This document shows, in pieces, positions 1 to 5,706 of a stretch of 12,128 bases of DNA. The stretch's first letter is position 1. Each line of letters starts with the position of its first letter. The stretch comes from Deltaproteobacteria bacterium. GTDB taxonomy: Bacteria; Desulfobacterota; Desulfobacteria; Desulfobacterales; JAFDCJ01. Both the position numbers and the translations under genes were made by a program. The DNA is taken from NCBI GenBank assembly GCA_024277475.1, contig JAJRVC010000233.1, positions 1 to 12,128 on the forward strand, written 5' to 3'. The notes below the pieces were generated by a model. It was not told the DNA's origin, searched no databases, and was given only the letters and a program-made list of their open reading frames with translations.

Positions 1-72
1 AAAGAAACTGAATTTCATACGATCCACATGGAATAAGGTGATTCTTCGTTTTCCATTAAACAAAGATTGTCA

Positions 73-110
73 TTGACATTCATCATTTTTTAGGTCATCA
101 TGACCATAAT
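73..110 (+). promoter_or_regulatory. Promoter and palindromic operator of the toxin-antitoxin operon
   Basis: TTGACA at 73-78 matches the sigma70 -35 consensus exactly. CATCAT at 96-101 follows after a 17-bp spacer and matches the -10 consensus at 4 of 6 positions. A perfect 6-bp inverted repeat with a one-base centre, GGTCATCATGACC at 93-105, covers the -10 element. Phd/YefM and VapB antitoxins usually repress their own operon by binding such palindromes, so I infer this is the autoregulatory operator. A second -10-like hexamer, CATAAT at 105-110, has no good -35 partner. Confidence 0.6.
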
Positions 111-130
111 TGCTAAATCAGGAGAAAACC

Positions 131-400
131 ATGACCGAAGAAACGATAAATGTCGCAGAAGCCAAAAAGAAATTTTCAGAGCTGTTAGGCCAGGTGGCGT
201 TTGGCAAAAAACATATTCTTATTACCAAAAGGGGCAAACCCATGGCCCGCCTGGTTCCTGCGGACGAAATAGATTTGCACCTGAGTAAAGCCAAGGGATG
301 GCTGGAGGAGGAGGATCCTTTTTTTGATGACATAGATAGGATTGTCAACGATCGAGCGAAGCATGTACCCAGAATTTTAGAAGAAATCTCAGACGAATAA
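131..400 (+). CDS. Phd/YefM-family type II antitoxin
   Basis: This 89-residue protein is the probable antitoxin of a type II toxin-antitoxin pair; it should bind and neutralise the PIN toxin encoded next and repress their common promoter. Residues 1-46 carry the Phd/YefM pattern: an N-terminal strand (TINVAEAKKKFSELLGQV), then a Gly, the strand HILITKRGKP and ARLVPADE. The C-terminal half is charged and acidic (EEEDPFFDDIDR), as expected for the segment that wraps the toxin. The ATG at 131 is preceded by AGGAG at 120-124; an in-frame TTG at 110 would add seven residues but lacks such a site. The stop codon overlaps the toxin ATG by one base, so translation is likely coupled. Length is normal for the family. 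The family call is firm; no specific named pair is recognised. Confidence 0.88.
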   Translation: MTEETINVAEAKKKFSELLGQVAFGKKHILITKRGKPMARLVPADEIDLHLSKAKGWLEEEDPFFDDIDRIVNDRAKHVPRILEEISDE

Positions 401-801
401 TGTACCTGCTTGATACGAATATTTTGAGTGAATTGGTTAAAAAGCGTCCCAACCCACAAGTGCTGTCCCAATTGTGTTATAGATCTGTGCTAACTTTGTT
501 TACGTCCTGTATCTGCATTATGGAAGTGCGTTTTGGAAGTGCACTCAGGGATGATTTTAAAGTGTTTTGGGAAAAAATAAATAAAGAAATTATTTCTTGG
601 GTTAAAATCCTTCCTATCGCTGAAAAGGAAGCGTTAGTTTCCTGGGATATTCTTGCTGATTTACGGAAAACCGGTCAATCCATAGGCCTGGAAGAAGTGT
701 TGATTGCCGCTTCTGCTCTGAAGAACCAATGCACAATGGACACCCGCCATTTTGCAGGGATAAAGGCCCTGAAAGTAGAGAGTGGGTACGAACTTGATTG
801 A
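400..801 (+). CDS. vapC: PIN-domain ribonuclease toxin, VapC type
   Basis: This 133-residue protein is a single PIN domain, the Mg2+-dependent RNase fold of VapC/FitB toxins, which typically cleave tRNA or rRNA and stop translation. The N-terminal strand YLLDTNILSEL supplies Asp5, and IMEVRFG supplies the second acidic residue, Glu42. The third motif, normally D-x-L-I-A-A, reads EVLIAASAL, so Glu99 stands where Asp is usual. The last motif is TMDTRHFAGI around residue 112, with Asp114 where T-x-N is common. Length is typical. Its ATG overlaps the antitoxin stop codon and there is no strong ribosome site of its own, which fits translational coupling. The gene is AT-rich next to the porin that follows, consistent with horizontal gain. 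Activity with the Glu99 variant is uncertain. Confidence 0.87.
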   Translation: MYLLDTNILSELVKKRPNPQVLSQLCYRSVLTLFTSCICIMEVRFGSALRDDFKVFWEKINKEIISWVKILPIAEKEALVSWDILADLRKTGQSIGLEEVLIAASALKNQCTMDTRHFAGIKALKVESGYELD

Positions 802-827
802 ATCGCAATTTTACAATGGTTTTGTAA

Positions 828-932
828 ATGGTGGGCATTTATACCGGTAACCGGGCTTACCACTTTGACGGAATCGATGTTTTGCCGATTAATGATTTTC
901 TGGAGCGTTTGTATGAAAGTGAATTTTTTTGA
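828..932 (+). pseudogene. C-terminal remnant of a second PIN-domain toxin
   Basis: The 34 codons from ATG 828 to TGA 930-932 encode a peptide beginning MVGIYTGNRAYHFDGIDVLP and ending with INDFLERLYESEFF. The order T-G-N, H-F, G-I-x-V, P-x-x-F-L resembles the last strand and helix of PIN-family toxins of the COG1569 kind, where T-G-N/D precedes a final ...P-x-E-F-L. An in-frame TAA lies just before the ATG and no N-terminal part is present, so I read it as the leftover end of a lost toxin gene. It starts 27 bp after the intact toxin. A chance ORF cannot be excluded for so short a stretch. Confidence 0.45.
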
Positions 933-941
933 TCGTGAGCC

Positions 942-1006
942 GGAAATAAAATAAATATAATAATTTACAAAAAAACCTTGACTTAACGGATTATCCATTC
1001 TAAAAT
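942..1006 (+). promoter_or_regulatory. Strong sigma70-type promoter of the porin gene
   Basis: TTGACT at 978-983 and TAAAAT at 1001-1006 each match consensus at 5 of 6 positions and are separated by the optimal 17 bp. The stretch 942-977 is almost pure A/T with short A-tracts, like an UP element. Transcription would begin near 1013. No operator-like palindrome is seen over the core, so the promoter looks constitutive and strong, as suits an abundant porin. Confidence 0.7.
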
Positions 1007-1012
1007 TTTCAT

Positions 1013-1200
1013 AATTACCGGCATCGGCTTTAAAAAGATTAAAAATATTAGGCTATTAGGCGGGGCATGGGGCTCCAAACGGCTGATGTGGGTATTATTT
1101 TTTGCCTGGAAGGGAGGTGATGGGTTCAAGCGGTACAAGGCGAACAGAAATAATTAGGCAAACTTTCAACCAACTTTCCACGTTAAGGAGAAAATTTAAG
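1013..1200 (+). other. Long untranslated leader of the porin mRNA
   Basis: About 188 nt separate the predicted start site from the porin ATG. The stretch 1060-1140 is G-rich and could fold, and TTAGGC occurs at 1049, again at 1057 and again near 1153. I compared it by eye with c-di-GMP-I, fluoride, cobalamin and similar aptamers and recognise none. An open frame from 1102 into the porin exists but lacks a start site signal. The ribosome site AAGGAG at 1185-1190 ends ten bases before the ATG. Confidence 0.4.
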
Positions 1201-2277
1201 ATGAAGAAATTAGCGATACTTATTGCAGCAGTGGCGCTGGTATGCTTTACCGTACCGGCCATGGCGGTGGATTGGAATTTTTACGGCTCTGCCCGTATGG
1301 CCACCTTCTACACATCGGAAAATCGCCCCGGCGGCACCGATATTGACGGCTTGCAGTGGAACCTGCAGGGTAACAGCCGGTTAGGCGCCAAGGTCAAGGC
1401 CGAGGCTGTCAGCGGCCGCATTGAAGTCGGAATCAACGAATCCTCCGTCACGGCCAGACGAGTTTTCGGGACCTGGAATTTCGGGGCCGGCAAACTGACC
1501 GTCGGCAAAGACTACACTCCGGTTGACCAGTTCATCTCCGGCCAGGTATTTGACGGCGATCTCGGTCTGCTGGGTGTCGGTACCCAGTACGGCTCCCGCC
1601 ATGGCCAACTCCGCCTGAATTTCGGTGGTTTTGGGATTTCTTTTAGTGAACTGCAGGGCGGACGGCTTAGCGGGATGAACAGCGGCACGACTAAAAATTG
1701 GCTCCCCAGAATCGATGCTTCCTGGGGCATGGCCTTTGATACCTGGAACTTTGCAATCCAGGGTGGGTACAACTACTATTCCATCAAGGATGCGGTCGGC
1801 ATCAAAAACGGTGTCGCTACCAACCCCAAAGATGTCGAAGTAACCACCTATACCATCGGCGCCACCACGGGCTTTAACTTCGGCCCGGCCTATGTCAAGG
1901 GAGCCGTCAGCTACGGCCAGAACTGGGGCAATGCCGGGTATGGTATCCCGGGATTTCATAACCAGGGCAGTGTTGCGACCTGGAAAGTCGGCAGCAGAAA
2001 CACCGACGACACCACTTCGTTTCAGGGTGCCCTGGTGGGCGGCTTCAAACTCAGCGACATGATTAGTTTTGAAGCGGGTTACGGCTACCGTAACGATGAC
2101 CCGGACAATCAACGCAGTTCAAACTCCCAGGCCTTCTACGGCCAATCCGTCATTGCTCTGGCACCGGGCGTCCATATCATCCCGGAAATCGGCTATTATA
2201 ATGACGGCAAGACCAAGAGCGGCGACAAAGAGGGAAACTCTTATTACGCAGGCGCCAAATGGCAGATCGATTTCTAA
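1201..2277 (+). CDS. Outer-membrane porin (16-strand type beta-barrel)
   Basis: The 358-residue product is a beta-barrel outer-membrane protein, most likely a general or anion porin. Residues 1-22 form a signal peptide (MKKLAILIAAVALVCF, then VPAMA) with cleavage after Ala22, giving VDWNFYGSARMATFY, the typical first strand. The mature part alternates aromatic and polar residues with many Gly/Asn/Asp turns, has no cysteine, and ends in KWQIDF; a terminal Phe in the last strand is the recognition signal for the BAM complex. Start choice: ATG 1201 has AAGGAG ten bases upstream and begins a perfect signal peptide, whereas the longer frame from 1102 would bury that signal. It has its own promoter and a strong terminator, so it is monocistronic. 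Substrate cannot be told from sequence, and the strand number is assumed from family size. Confidence 0.85.
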   Translation: MKKLAILIAAVALVCFTVPAMAVDWNFYGSARMATFYTSENRPGGTDIDGLQWNLQGNSRLGAKVKAEAVSGRIEVGINESSVTARRVFGTWNFGAGKLTVGKDYTPVDQFISGQVFDGDLGLLGVGTQYGSRHGQLRLNFGGFGISFSELQGGRLSGMNSGTTKNWLPRIDASWGMAFDTWNFAIQGGYNYYSIKDAVGIKNGVATNPKDVEVTTYTIGATTGFNFGPAYVKGAVSYGQNWGNAGYGIPGFHNQGSVATWKVGSRNTDDTTSFQGALVGGFKLSDMISFEAGYGYRNDDPDNQRSSNSQAFYGQSVIALAPGVHIIPEIGYYNDGKTKSGDKEGNSYYAGAKWQIDF

Positions 2278-2306
2278 ACCGTCTGTAACCGTTTAATCAG
2301 CACCAT

Positions 2307-2340
2307 AAAAAAACCGGGGCCTTTGGGCTCCGGTTTTTTT
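2307..2340 (+). terminator. Intrinsic terminator after the porin gene
   Basis: CCGGGGCC (2314-2321), a TTTG loop, and GGCTCCGG (2326-2333) form an 8-bp GC-rich stem with one G-U pair. It is extended by seven A-T pairs from the A-run at 2307-2313 and the T-run at 2334-2340. The hairpin lies 30 bases after the porin stop. The A-run on the left means it could also stop transcription arriving from the right on the minus strand. Confidence 0.93.
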
Positions 2341-2470
2341 ATGTTAAAAAAGGGGGATTCACTTCGTAGGCTTTAGCGATAAATCGTGGGGTGAGCTCTC
2401 CGGGCCGGATGACGGATTAACTACAAAAGACGGAGTGCAGCGATTCCATCCTTGACAATCTCGTAAAAAG

Positions 2471-2490
2471 TCAAAATTTTCGAATTTTGA
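2471..2490. repeat. Perfect A/T-rich hairpin with TTCG loop
   Basis: TCAAAATT (2471-2478) and AATTTTGA (2483-2490) are exact inverted complements around a TTCG loop. It is preceded by CTCGTAAAAAG at 2460-2470. It lies about 130 bp past the porin terminator and is not followed by a T-run in either direction, so it is not an obvious terminator. It may be one unit of a dispersed intergenic repeat; only this copy is visible here. Confidence 0.5.
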
Positions 2491-2679
2491 TCTAATAACC
2501 TATTATTAAGTGTAAAATTCTGTTTTTGTGGTTTTTGTGCCTTTTTGCGGCCACATCATCCTTCGTGATTCCGCGGTTCGATATTCTACGGTTCGTTATT
2601 CAGCCCCGCCGCCGGCACCCGAAGTCGCCAGCTTAATCGAAAAAGAAACCATCTAAACGATCCTGACGGTTCTACCCGC

Positions 2680-2708
2680 AAAAATAGTAGGGGAAAGCCT
2701 GCCCCCCT
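2680..2708 (-). terminator. Weak terminator candidate for the FG-GAP gene
   Basis: Read on the minus strand, AGGGG (2704-2708) and CCCCT (2689-2693) can pair around a 10-nt loop, and the transcript then runs into ACTATTTTT (2680-2688). The stem is only five pairs and sits about 35 bases past the stop codon of the minus-strand gene. Confidence 0.3.
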
Positions 2709-2742
2709 TGGGTGTAATTCGCCCATCGTCATTCGCAACGGG

Positions 2743-4431
2743 TCATTCCTGAACTCCCCGCTTTTGAATCCCGCCCAGCTCATAGGCAATAAGGGTACTT
2801 TTCGGTCCGCCTCCCAGCATGGCCGTTCCTTCTTTGAGCACCACGGCGGCCACCAGTTCGGGCTGCCCGTCGTTGTCAAAATCACCGACGGCAAAATCCT
2901 GGATAAAGCCTGAAATCTGGCGGGTTTTCCAGCCGGGCACCAGACCGAGACCGTCCCAGGTGAGGGCCACGATGGCGGATTTGGTATATTTACGGAATTC
3001 GAGTGTGTAGCCGCTCAGCTCGTAATTGTGGACGGTAATGACCGCACTGGCCTGGGCGTTTTGCCAGATCAGCAGCCGCAGCGGCAGGTAGATCCGGTTG
3101 TCGACATCTCCGCGGTCTTCCGGCGGGGCGCTGAAATGCAGCATGCTGCCGCCCAACCGATCGCTGCCATCCCAGATAACCTTTCCGGCGCCGTCCATCA
3201 CCCGCAGATGGTCGTTTGGTTTGTAACCCACCGCAGTTTCCTGGCCGTTGCTGAGGACATCGCCGATGGTGAATCCCAGAAGATTGGTCCGGCGCGGGGT
3301 CTTGATTGCATCGACGGGAGCGTAAGCTTGATTTTGCCACTGCATTTCATAAATTTTACCTGAATAGGGGTCATTGACCCTAGGGCGCTGGCCAAGCAGA
3401 ATTTTTCCCCGTACGGGGGTGTCCGCCACCCGGAAAAACCAGGGGCTGCCGGTTACCAGGCGGACAAAGTTTTGGCCGTCGAATTCGAGCACAAACGAGA
3501 CCAGCACGTTTTTTTTGGCGTTGAGCGTGGTGACAAAAATTTCCGCAGTCCCGTTGTCGTTGATATCGGCGACATCCACGCCGGTTAGATTCAGGCTGCC
3601 GCCGGCGGAAATTTCCTCTACTTTGCGAAAGCGGCTGCCTTCGGAACGATAGATGATGACGGTATCGGGGGTGACGGTAATCGTTTCAATTTTACCGTCA
3701 CCGTCCACATCCCCCAGGGCAACCCCGTTGATGACATGCCTGAAATTGGCACTTTTCCAGAACTTTTGCCGGGCTTGCCGGGCTTCTGCAGACATAAAAT
3801 CCCCCGAACCCGCCGTGTCTTTACCCTGGCTGATGAAACCATCGTCTTTAAGAAGGCTTTCGGGGTGAGCGTAAATCCCTTTTTTTGGGGTTGGTGGAGG
3901 TGGAGCAGCGGCGGGTGCCTGGATTGCGACCTGGGTTCGGCCGAATATTTTATCATTGATATCCGCAGCGATCAGGTCGATTTTGCTGATCACAGATCCT
4001 AAATCCCGGCTCTGGTCGAAAAAAGTCATCGTCGGCCTGCTGCCGGCAATATCCACCATTTTGGCATCGATGCTCACATTGTTTCCCAGTACCGTCAGAC
4101 TGCCGAATAAAGCGAAATCCGCATTCAGACGGCTGCCGATGCTGCGAGCGGCGGTTTCATTGACTGTGCCGGATGCCGTCACGGCCTGAATGGCCGCATC
4201 CACCTGCGCCCGGCCGATCACTTCAACCTGGCCCTCTTTGGCAAGCCGCGTGGAAAGCATATCAAATATGCCATCCTGTAAAAACGACAGATCCTGGGCC
4301 GCATTGATTTTAAACGGCAGCAGGGCGATGCGTTTGGGGGCTTGTGCATAAGAAAAATTGAAGGATAGCACTAATACGACTAAGAAACAGATTAAAAAAG
4401 ACCGAATTATTGTAAACTTTAATGGTTTCAA
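2743..4431 (-). CDS. Secreted FG-GAP/VCBS repeat protein with TolB/CsgG-like N-terminal domain
   Basis: The 562-residue product has a signal peptide (residues 1-29, hydrophobic core FLICFLVVLVLSF, cleavage near SYA) and is probably periplasmic or surface-associated. Residues 32-165 resemble the TolB-like/CsgG-like N-terminal fold (RIALLPFKIN, LSTRLAKEG, VEVIGR, LNADFALFGSLT). A Pro/Ala linker follows at 172-182. From about 230 the protein is beta-propeller-like with four Asp/Asn-rich loops of FG-GAP/VCBS type: DVDGDG (241), DINDNG (289), DVLSNG (391) and DFDNDG (517), likely Ca2+ sites; the third is the most degenerate. The only plausible start is TTG at 4431: an in-frame stop lies just upstream, the signal peptide begins at this codon, and AGAAGGGA lies 7-14 bases before it. 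It is transcribed alone. Its role is unknown; a propeller scaffold or binding function is an inference. Confidence 0.8.
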   Translation of the reverse strand: MKPLKFTIIRSFLICFLVVLVLSFNFSYAQAPKRIALLPFKINAAQDLSFLQDGIFDMLSTRLAKEGQVEVIGRAQVDAAIQAVTASGTVNETAARSIGSRLNADFALFGSLTVLGNNVSIDAKMVDIAGSRPTMTFFDQSRDLGSVISKIDLIAADINDKIFGRTQVAIQAPAAAPPPPTPKKGIYAHPESLLKDDGFISQGKDTAGSGDFMSAEARQARQKFWKSANFRHVINGVALGDVDGDGKIETITVTPDTVIIYRSEGSRFRKVEEISAGGSLNLTGVDVADINDNGTAEIFVTTLNAKKNVLVSFVLEFDGQNFVRLVTGSPWFFRVADTPVRGKILLGQRPRVNDPYSGKIYEMQWQNQAYAPVDAIKTPRRTNLLGFTIGDVLSNGQETAVGYKPNDHLRVMDGAGKVIWDGSDRLGGSMLHFSAPPEDRGDVDNRIYLPLRLLIWQNAQASAVITVHNYELSGYTLEFRKYTKSAIVALTWDGLGLVPGWKTRQISGFIQDFAVGDFDNDGQPELVAAVVLKEGTAMLGGGPKSTLIAYELGGIQKRGVQE

Positions 4432-4450
4432 GGCTATGTCCCTTCTTCAT

Positions 4451-4487
4451 TTTTTGTCAGTGGTATGTTGTCTGTTGTTTGTTGGTA
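4451..4487. repeat. GTT-rich low-complexity tract, left edge of repeat island
   Basis: The plus strand is rich in TTG/GTT words. GTCTGTTGTTTGTTG at 4470-4484 matches, at 14 of 15 positions, the reverse complement of 5649-5663 on the far side of the two small genes. The tract lies just upstream of the FG-GAP gene start. Confidence 0.5.
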
Positions 4488-4496
4488 GCCGTTCAC

Positions 4497-4630
4497 AGGT
4501 TGGGCTAAGCCGACGGTTTGCAGCCAATCTTGTTGGGTTCGCTAGTTTTGTTACTGTTTCAAACTTTTGAGGTGCATTAAGATAGGCGAACCCAACGTAA
4601 ATCGTGCCCACATCCCGCTTAACCCAACTT
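4497..4630. repeat. Nested palindromic element, MITE- or REP-like
   Basis: The outer arms AGGTTGGGCTAAGC (4497-4510) and GCTTAACCCAACTT (4617-4630) are inverted with 12 of 14 matches. The inner arms GTTGGGTTCGC (4532-4542) and GCGAACCCAAC (4586-4596) are a perfect 11-bp inverted pair. All four arms share the core GTTGGG(C/T)T. The 134-bp element encodes nothing and looks like a non-autonomous repeat. No target-site duplication is obvious at its ends. Confidence 0.55.
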
Positions 4631-4722
4631 ATTTTCTGAATAATTAAGCCTTAAGATTAACGCCATTGTATCGGTGATAAAGCTATTTTTCACGTGGATA
4701 TAGCCCCTTTAAATCACGATGA

Positions 4723-4872
4723 CAAATCCGTTATCGGACGGAGCCTATCTATAACATTTTAAAATATGATTATCAAATCCCGGCTTTTAGTGATTTTGTC
4801 AAACATGGCCTTGACCATGGTACTATTTCATGGCATCATCTGATAATGAAGCAGAACACAGCAGAACACTGA
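4723..4872 (+). pseudogene. Open coding-like stretch without a start, possible gene remnant
   Basis: A frame open from just after TGA 4720-4722 to TGA 4870-4872 reads as a plausible protein segment (ILKYDYQIPAFSDFVKHGLD, then HGTISWHHLIMKQN). It has no usable start codon except a late ATG at 4846. Another frame just upstream (about 4679-4761) also reads smoothly, so a frameshifted remnant is possible. The end contains a tandem 10-bp duplication, GCAGAACAC(A/T) at 4851-4870. I do not recognise the family. It could equally be non-coding DNA that happens to be open. Confidence 0.3.
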
Positions 4873-4929
4873 AGCCTTTTATTAGAATGCCAGTCATCGG
4901 TAACTTGATGTAGGAAGAAGCTGACACGA

Positions 4930-5178
4930 ATGCCCCTCACCCTTTACGCTGAAATCTATTCGTCAGGTTCGATGCCGCAAGGCTGGATCCCGGTCCGAGG
5001 TGGCGCCCTCAAGTACCCGGTACGCAACCGAGCCGTGCTTCGCGAGTTGCGGATTTTGCGTGTCGGCAAGTGGAAAAAAGTAATCAAGCAGGGTAATTTC
5101 GGCGAAGTTCATTACTTTGAACACGAATCCGGCTGTGTCGCTAATGTCAAATTCTTTTATGGGACGATAAAACCATGA
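4930..5178 (+). CDS. Small protein of unknown family, first gene of a two-gene operon
   Basis: This 82-residue protein is not recognised. It has no signal peptide or membrane segment. The sequence suggests a compact alpha/beta domain: VRGGALKYPVRNRAVLRELR (22-41), a basic GKWKKVIKQG strand-turn, then GEVHYFEHESG and VANVKFFYG. Basic residues are frequent in the middle, and the His/Glu-rich strand HYFEHESG superficially recalls small nuclease toxins of the BECR-fold type, but that is only an impression. The start ATG 4930 has AGGAAG at 4912-4917, a rather long 12-base spacing. The stop TGA overlaps the ATG of the next gene (ATGA), a strong sign of a co-translated pair. The genes sit between repeats, as accessory modules often do. 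Confidence 0.7.
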   Translation: MPLTLYAEIYSSGSMPQGWIPVRGGALKYPVRNRAVLRELRILRVGKWKKVIKQGNFGEVHYFEHESGCVANVKFFYGTIKP

Positions 5179-5546
5179 GGCAAATCAATCCATTCCGTGT
5201 TGTTTTCTCGGATGCAAGCTGGGGCCAAACAGAACAGTTGGAACACTTTGCGCTTTTGAATCTAGGCATAGCTCAGTCATTAGCCAGCGGGGTACTGAGT
5301 GCGACAGAGGCTATTCAACGTTTTTATCATGCAGACAATTGCCTCTATGTTCGAAAACTTCTCAGAAACAATCAGGCCAATGCAATCATGAGCCATGGGG
5401 TACAGTTGCCGGACCTCTTTGATAGTTTGCCAACAGAGGAGGCACAGCGCGAGTTTTTACATGAACTGGAGATCATACGCTCTTTGTGTTTGAAGCTTTT
5501 AGAAAAGGGACGTTCCCTTAGCGTTGCAAATCGTGCGACCGGTTAG
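5175..5546 (+). CDS. Small helical protein of unknown family, second gene of the operon
   Basis: This 123-residue protein is not recognised. It is predicted by eye to be mostly helical: residues 19-50 (QLEHFALLNLGIAQSLASGV onward) and 86-115 (TEEAQREFLHELEIIRSLCL and what follows) look like amphipathic helices. It has no signal peptide, no membrane segment and no catalytic motif that I can name. Its ATG overlaps the TGA of the upstream gene (ATGA at 5175-5178), so translation is probably coupled at a fixed ratio. A soluble helical partner next to a small basic alpha/beta protein would fit a toxin-antitoxin or toxin-immunity pair, or a structural pair; this is inference from layout only. It ends on TAG. 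Confidence 0.7.
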   Translation: MRQINPFRVVFSDASWGQTEQLEHFALLNLGIAQSLASGVLSATEAIQRFYHADNCLYVRKLLRNNQANAIMSHGVQLPDLFDSLPTEEAQREFLHELEIIRSLCLKLLEKGRSLSVANRATG

Positions 5547-5636
5547 ACATTTAACAGAGTAGAGGTTACGAAACCCATCATCAAGATAGCGAATATAGAC
5601 CCAACGCACGGATTACGGGTCTCTAAATTCTCTGCC

Positions 5637-5695
5637 ACAAACCACAAACAACAAACAACTGACCACCTACAACACCCAACATACAACAAACCCTT
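5637..5695. repeat. AAC-rich low-complexity tract, right edge of repeat island
   Basis: The plus strand is rich in ACAA/AAC words, the reverse complement of the GTT-rich tract at 4451-4487. CAACAAACAACTGAC at 5649-5663 is the inverted partner of 4470-4484 (14 of 15). It lies just past the 3' end of gatB. Confidence 0.5.
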
Positions 5696-5706
5696 CCGTG
5701 CCATTT

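Larger units (their letters stand above)
2341..2742. other. Intergenic region without a convincing gene
   Basis: These 402 bp lie between the convergent ends of the porin and the FG-GAP protein gene. They hold a perfect hairpin at 2471-2490, a low-complexity T/G-rich stretch near 2519-2547, two imperfect copies of a TTCG(A/T)TATT motif at 2573-2603, and a weak terminator candidate near 2680-2708. An open frame at 2586-2894 on the minus strand only overlaps the end of the next gene out of frame and shows no protein-like features. Confidence 0.6.

Noticed and set aside
1..75. Tail of an upstream gene at the left edge
   Set aside because: Two plus-strand frames are open for 11 and 24 codons, but neither gives a recognisable protein end, so nothing is annotated.
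118..471. 117-codon minus-strand frame over the toxin-antitoxin genes
   Set aside because: It is antisense to both genes and has no domain signal; the plus-strand pair is well supported.
1102..1200. Extended N-terminus for the porin from ATG 1102
   Set aside because: It would place 33 residues before a perfect signal peptide. ATG 1201 has its own strong ribosome site.
1381..2112. 243-codon open frame on the minus strand opposite the porin
   Set aside because: It lies wholly antisense to a well-supported porin, has no recognisable domain and reflects the codon pattern of the real gene.
5597..5622. AGACCC/GGGTCT inverted repeat as terminator of the two-gene operon
   Set aside because: The stem is only six pairs with a 14-nt loop and no T-run follows.
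4451..5695. CRISPR array or tandem repeat array
   Set aside because: The tracts are low-complexity GTT/AAC runs without regular direct repeats and spacers of constant length.
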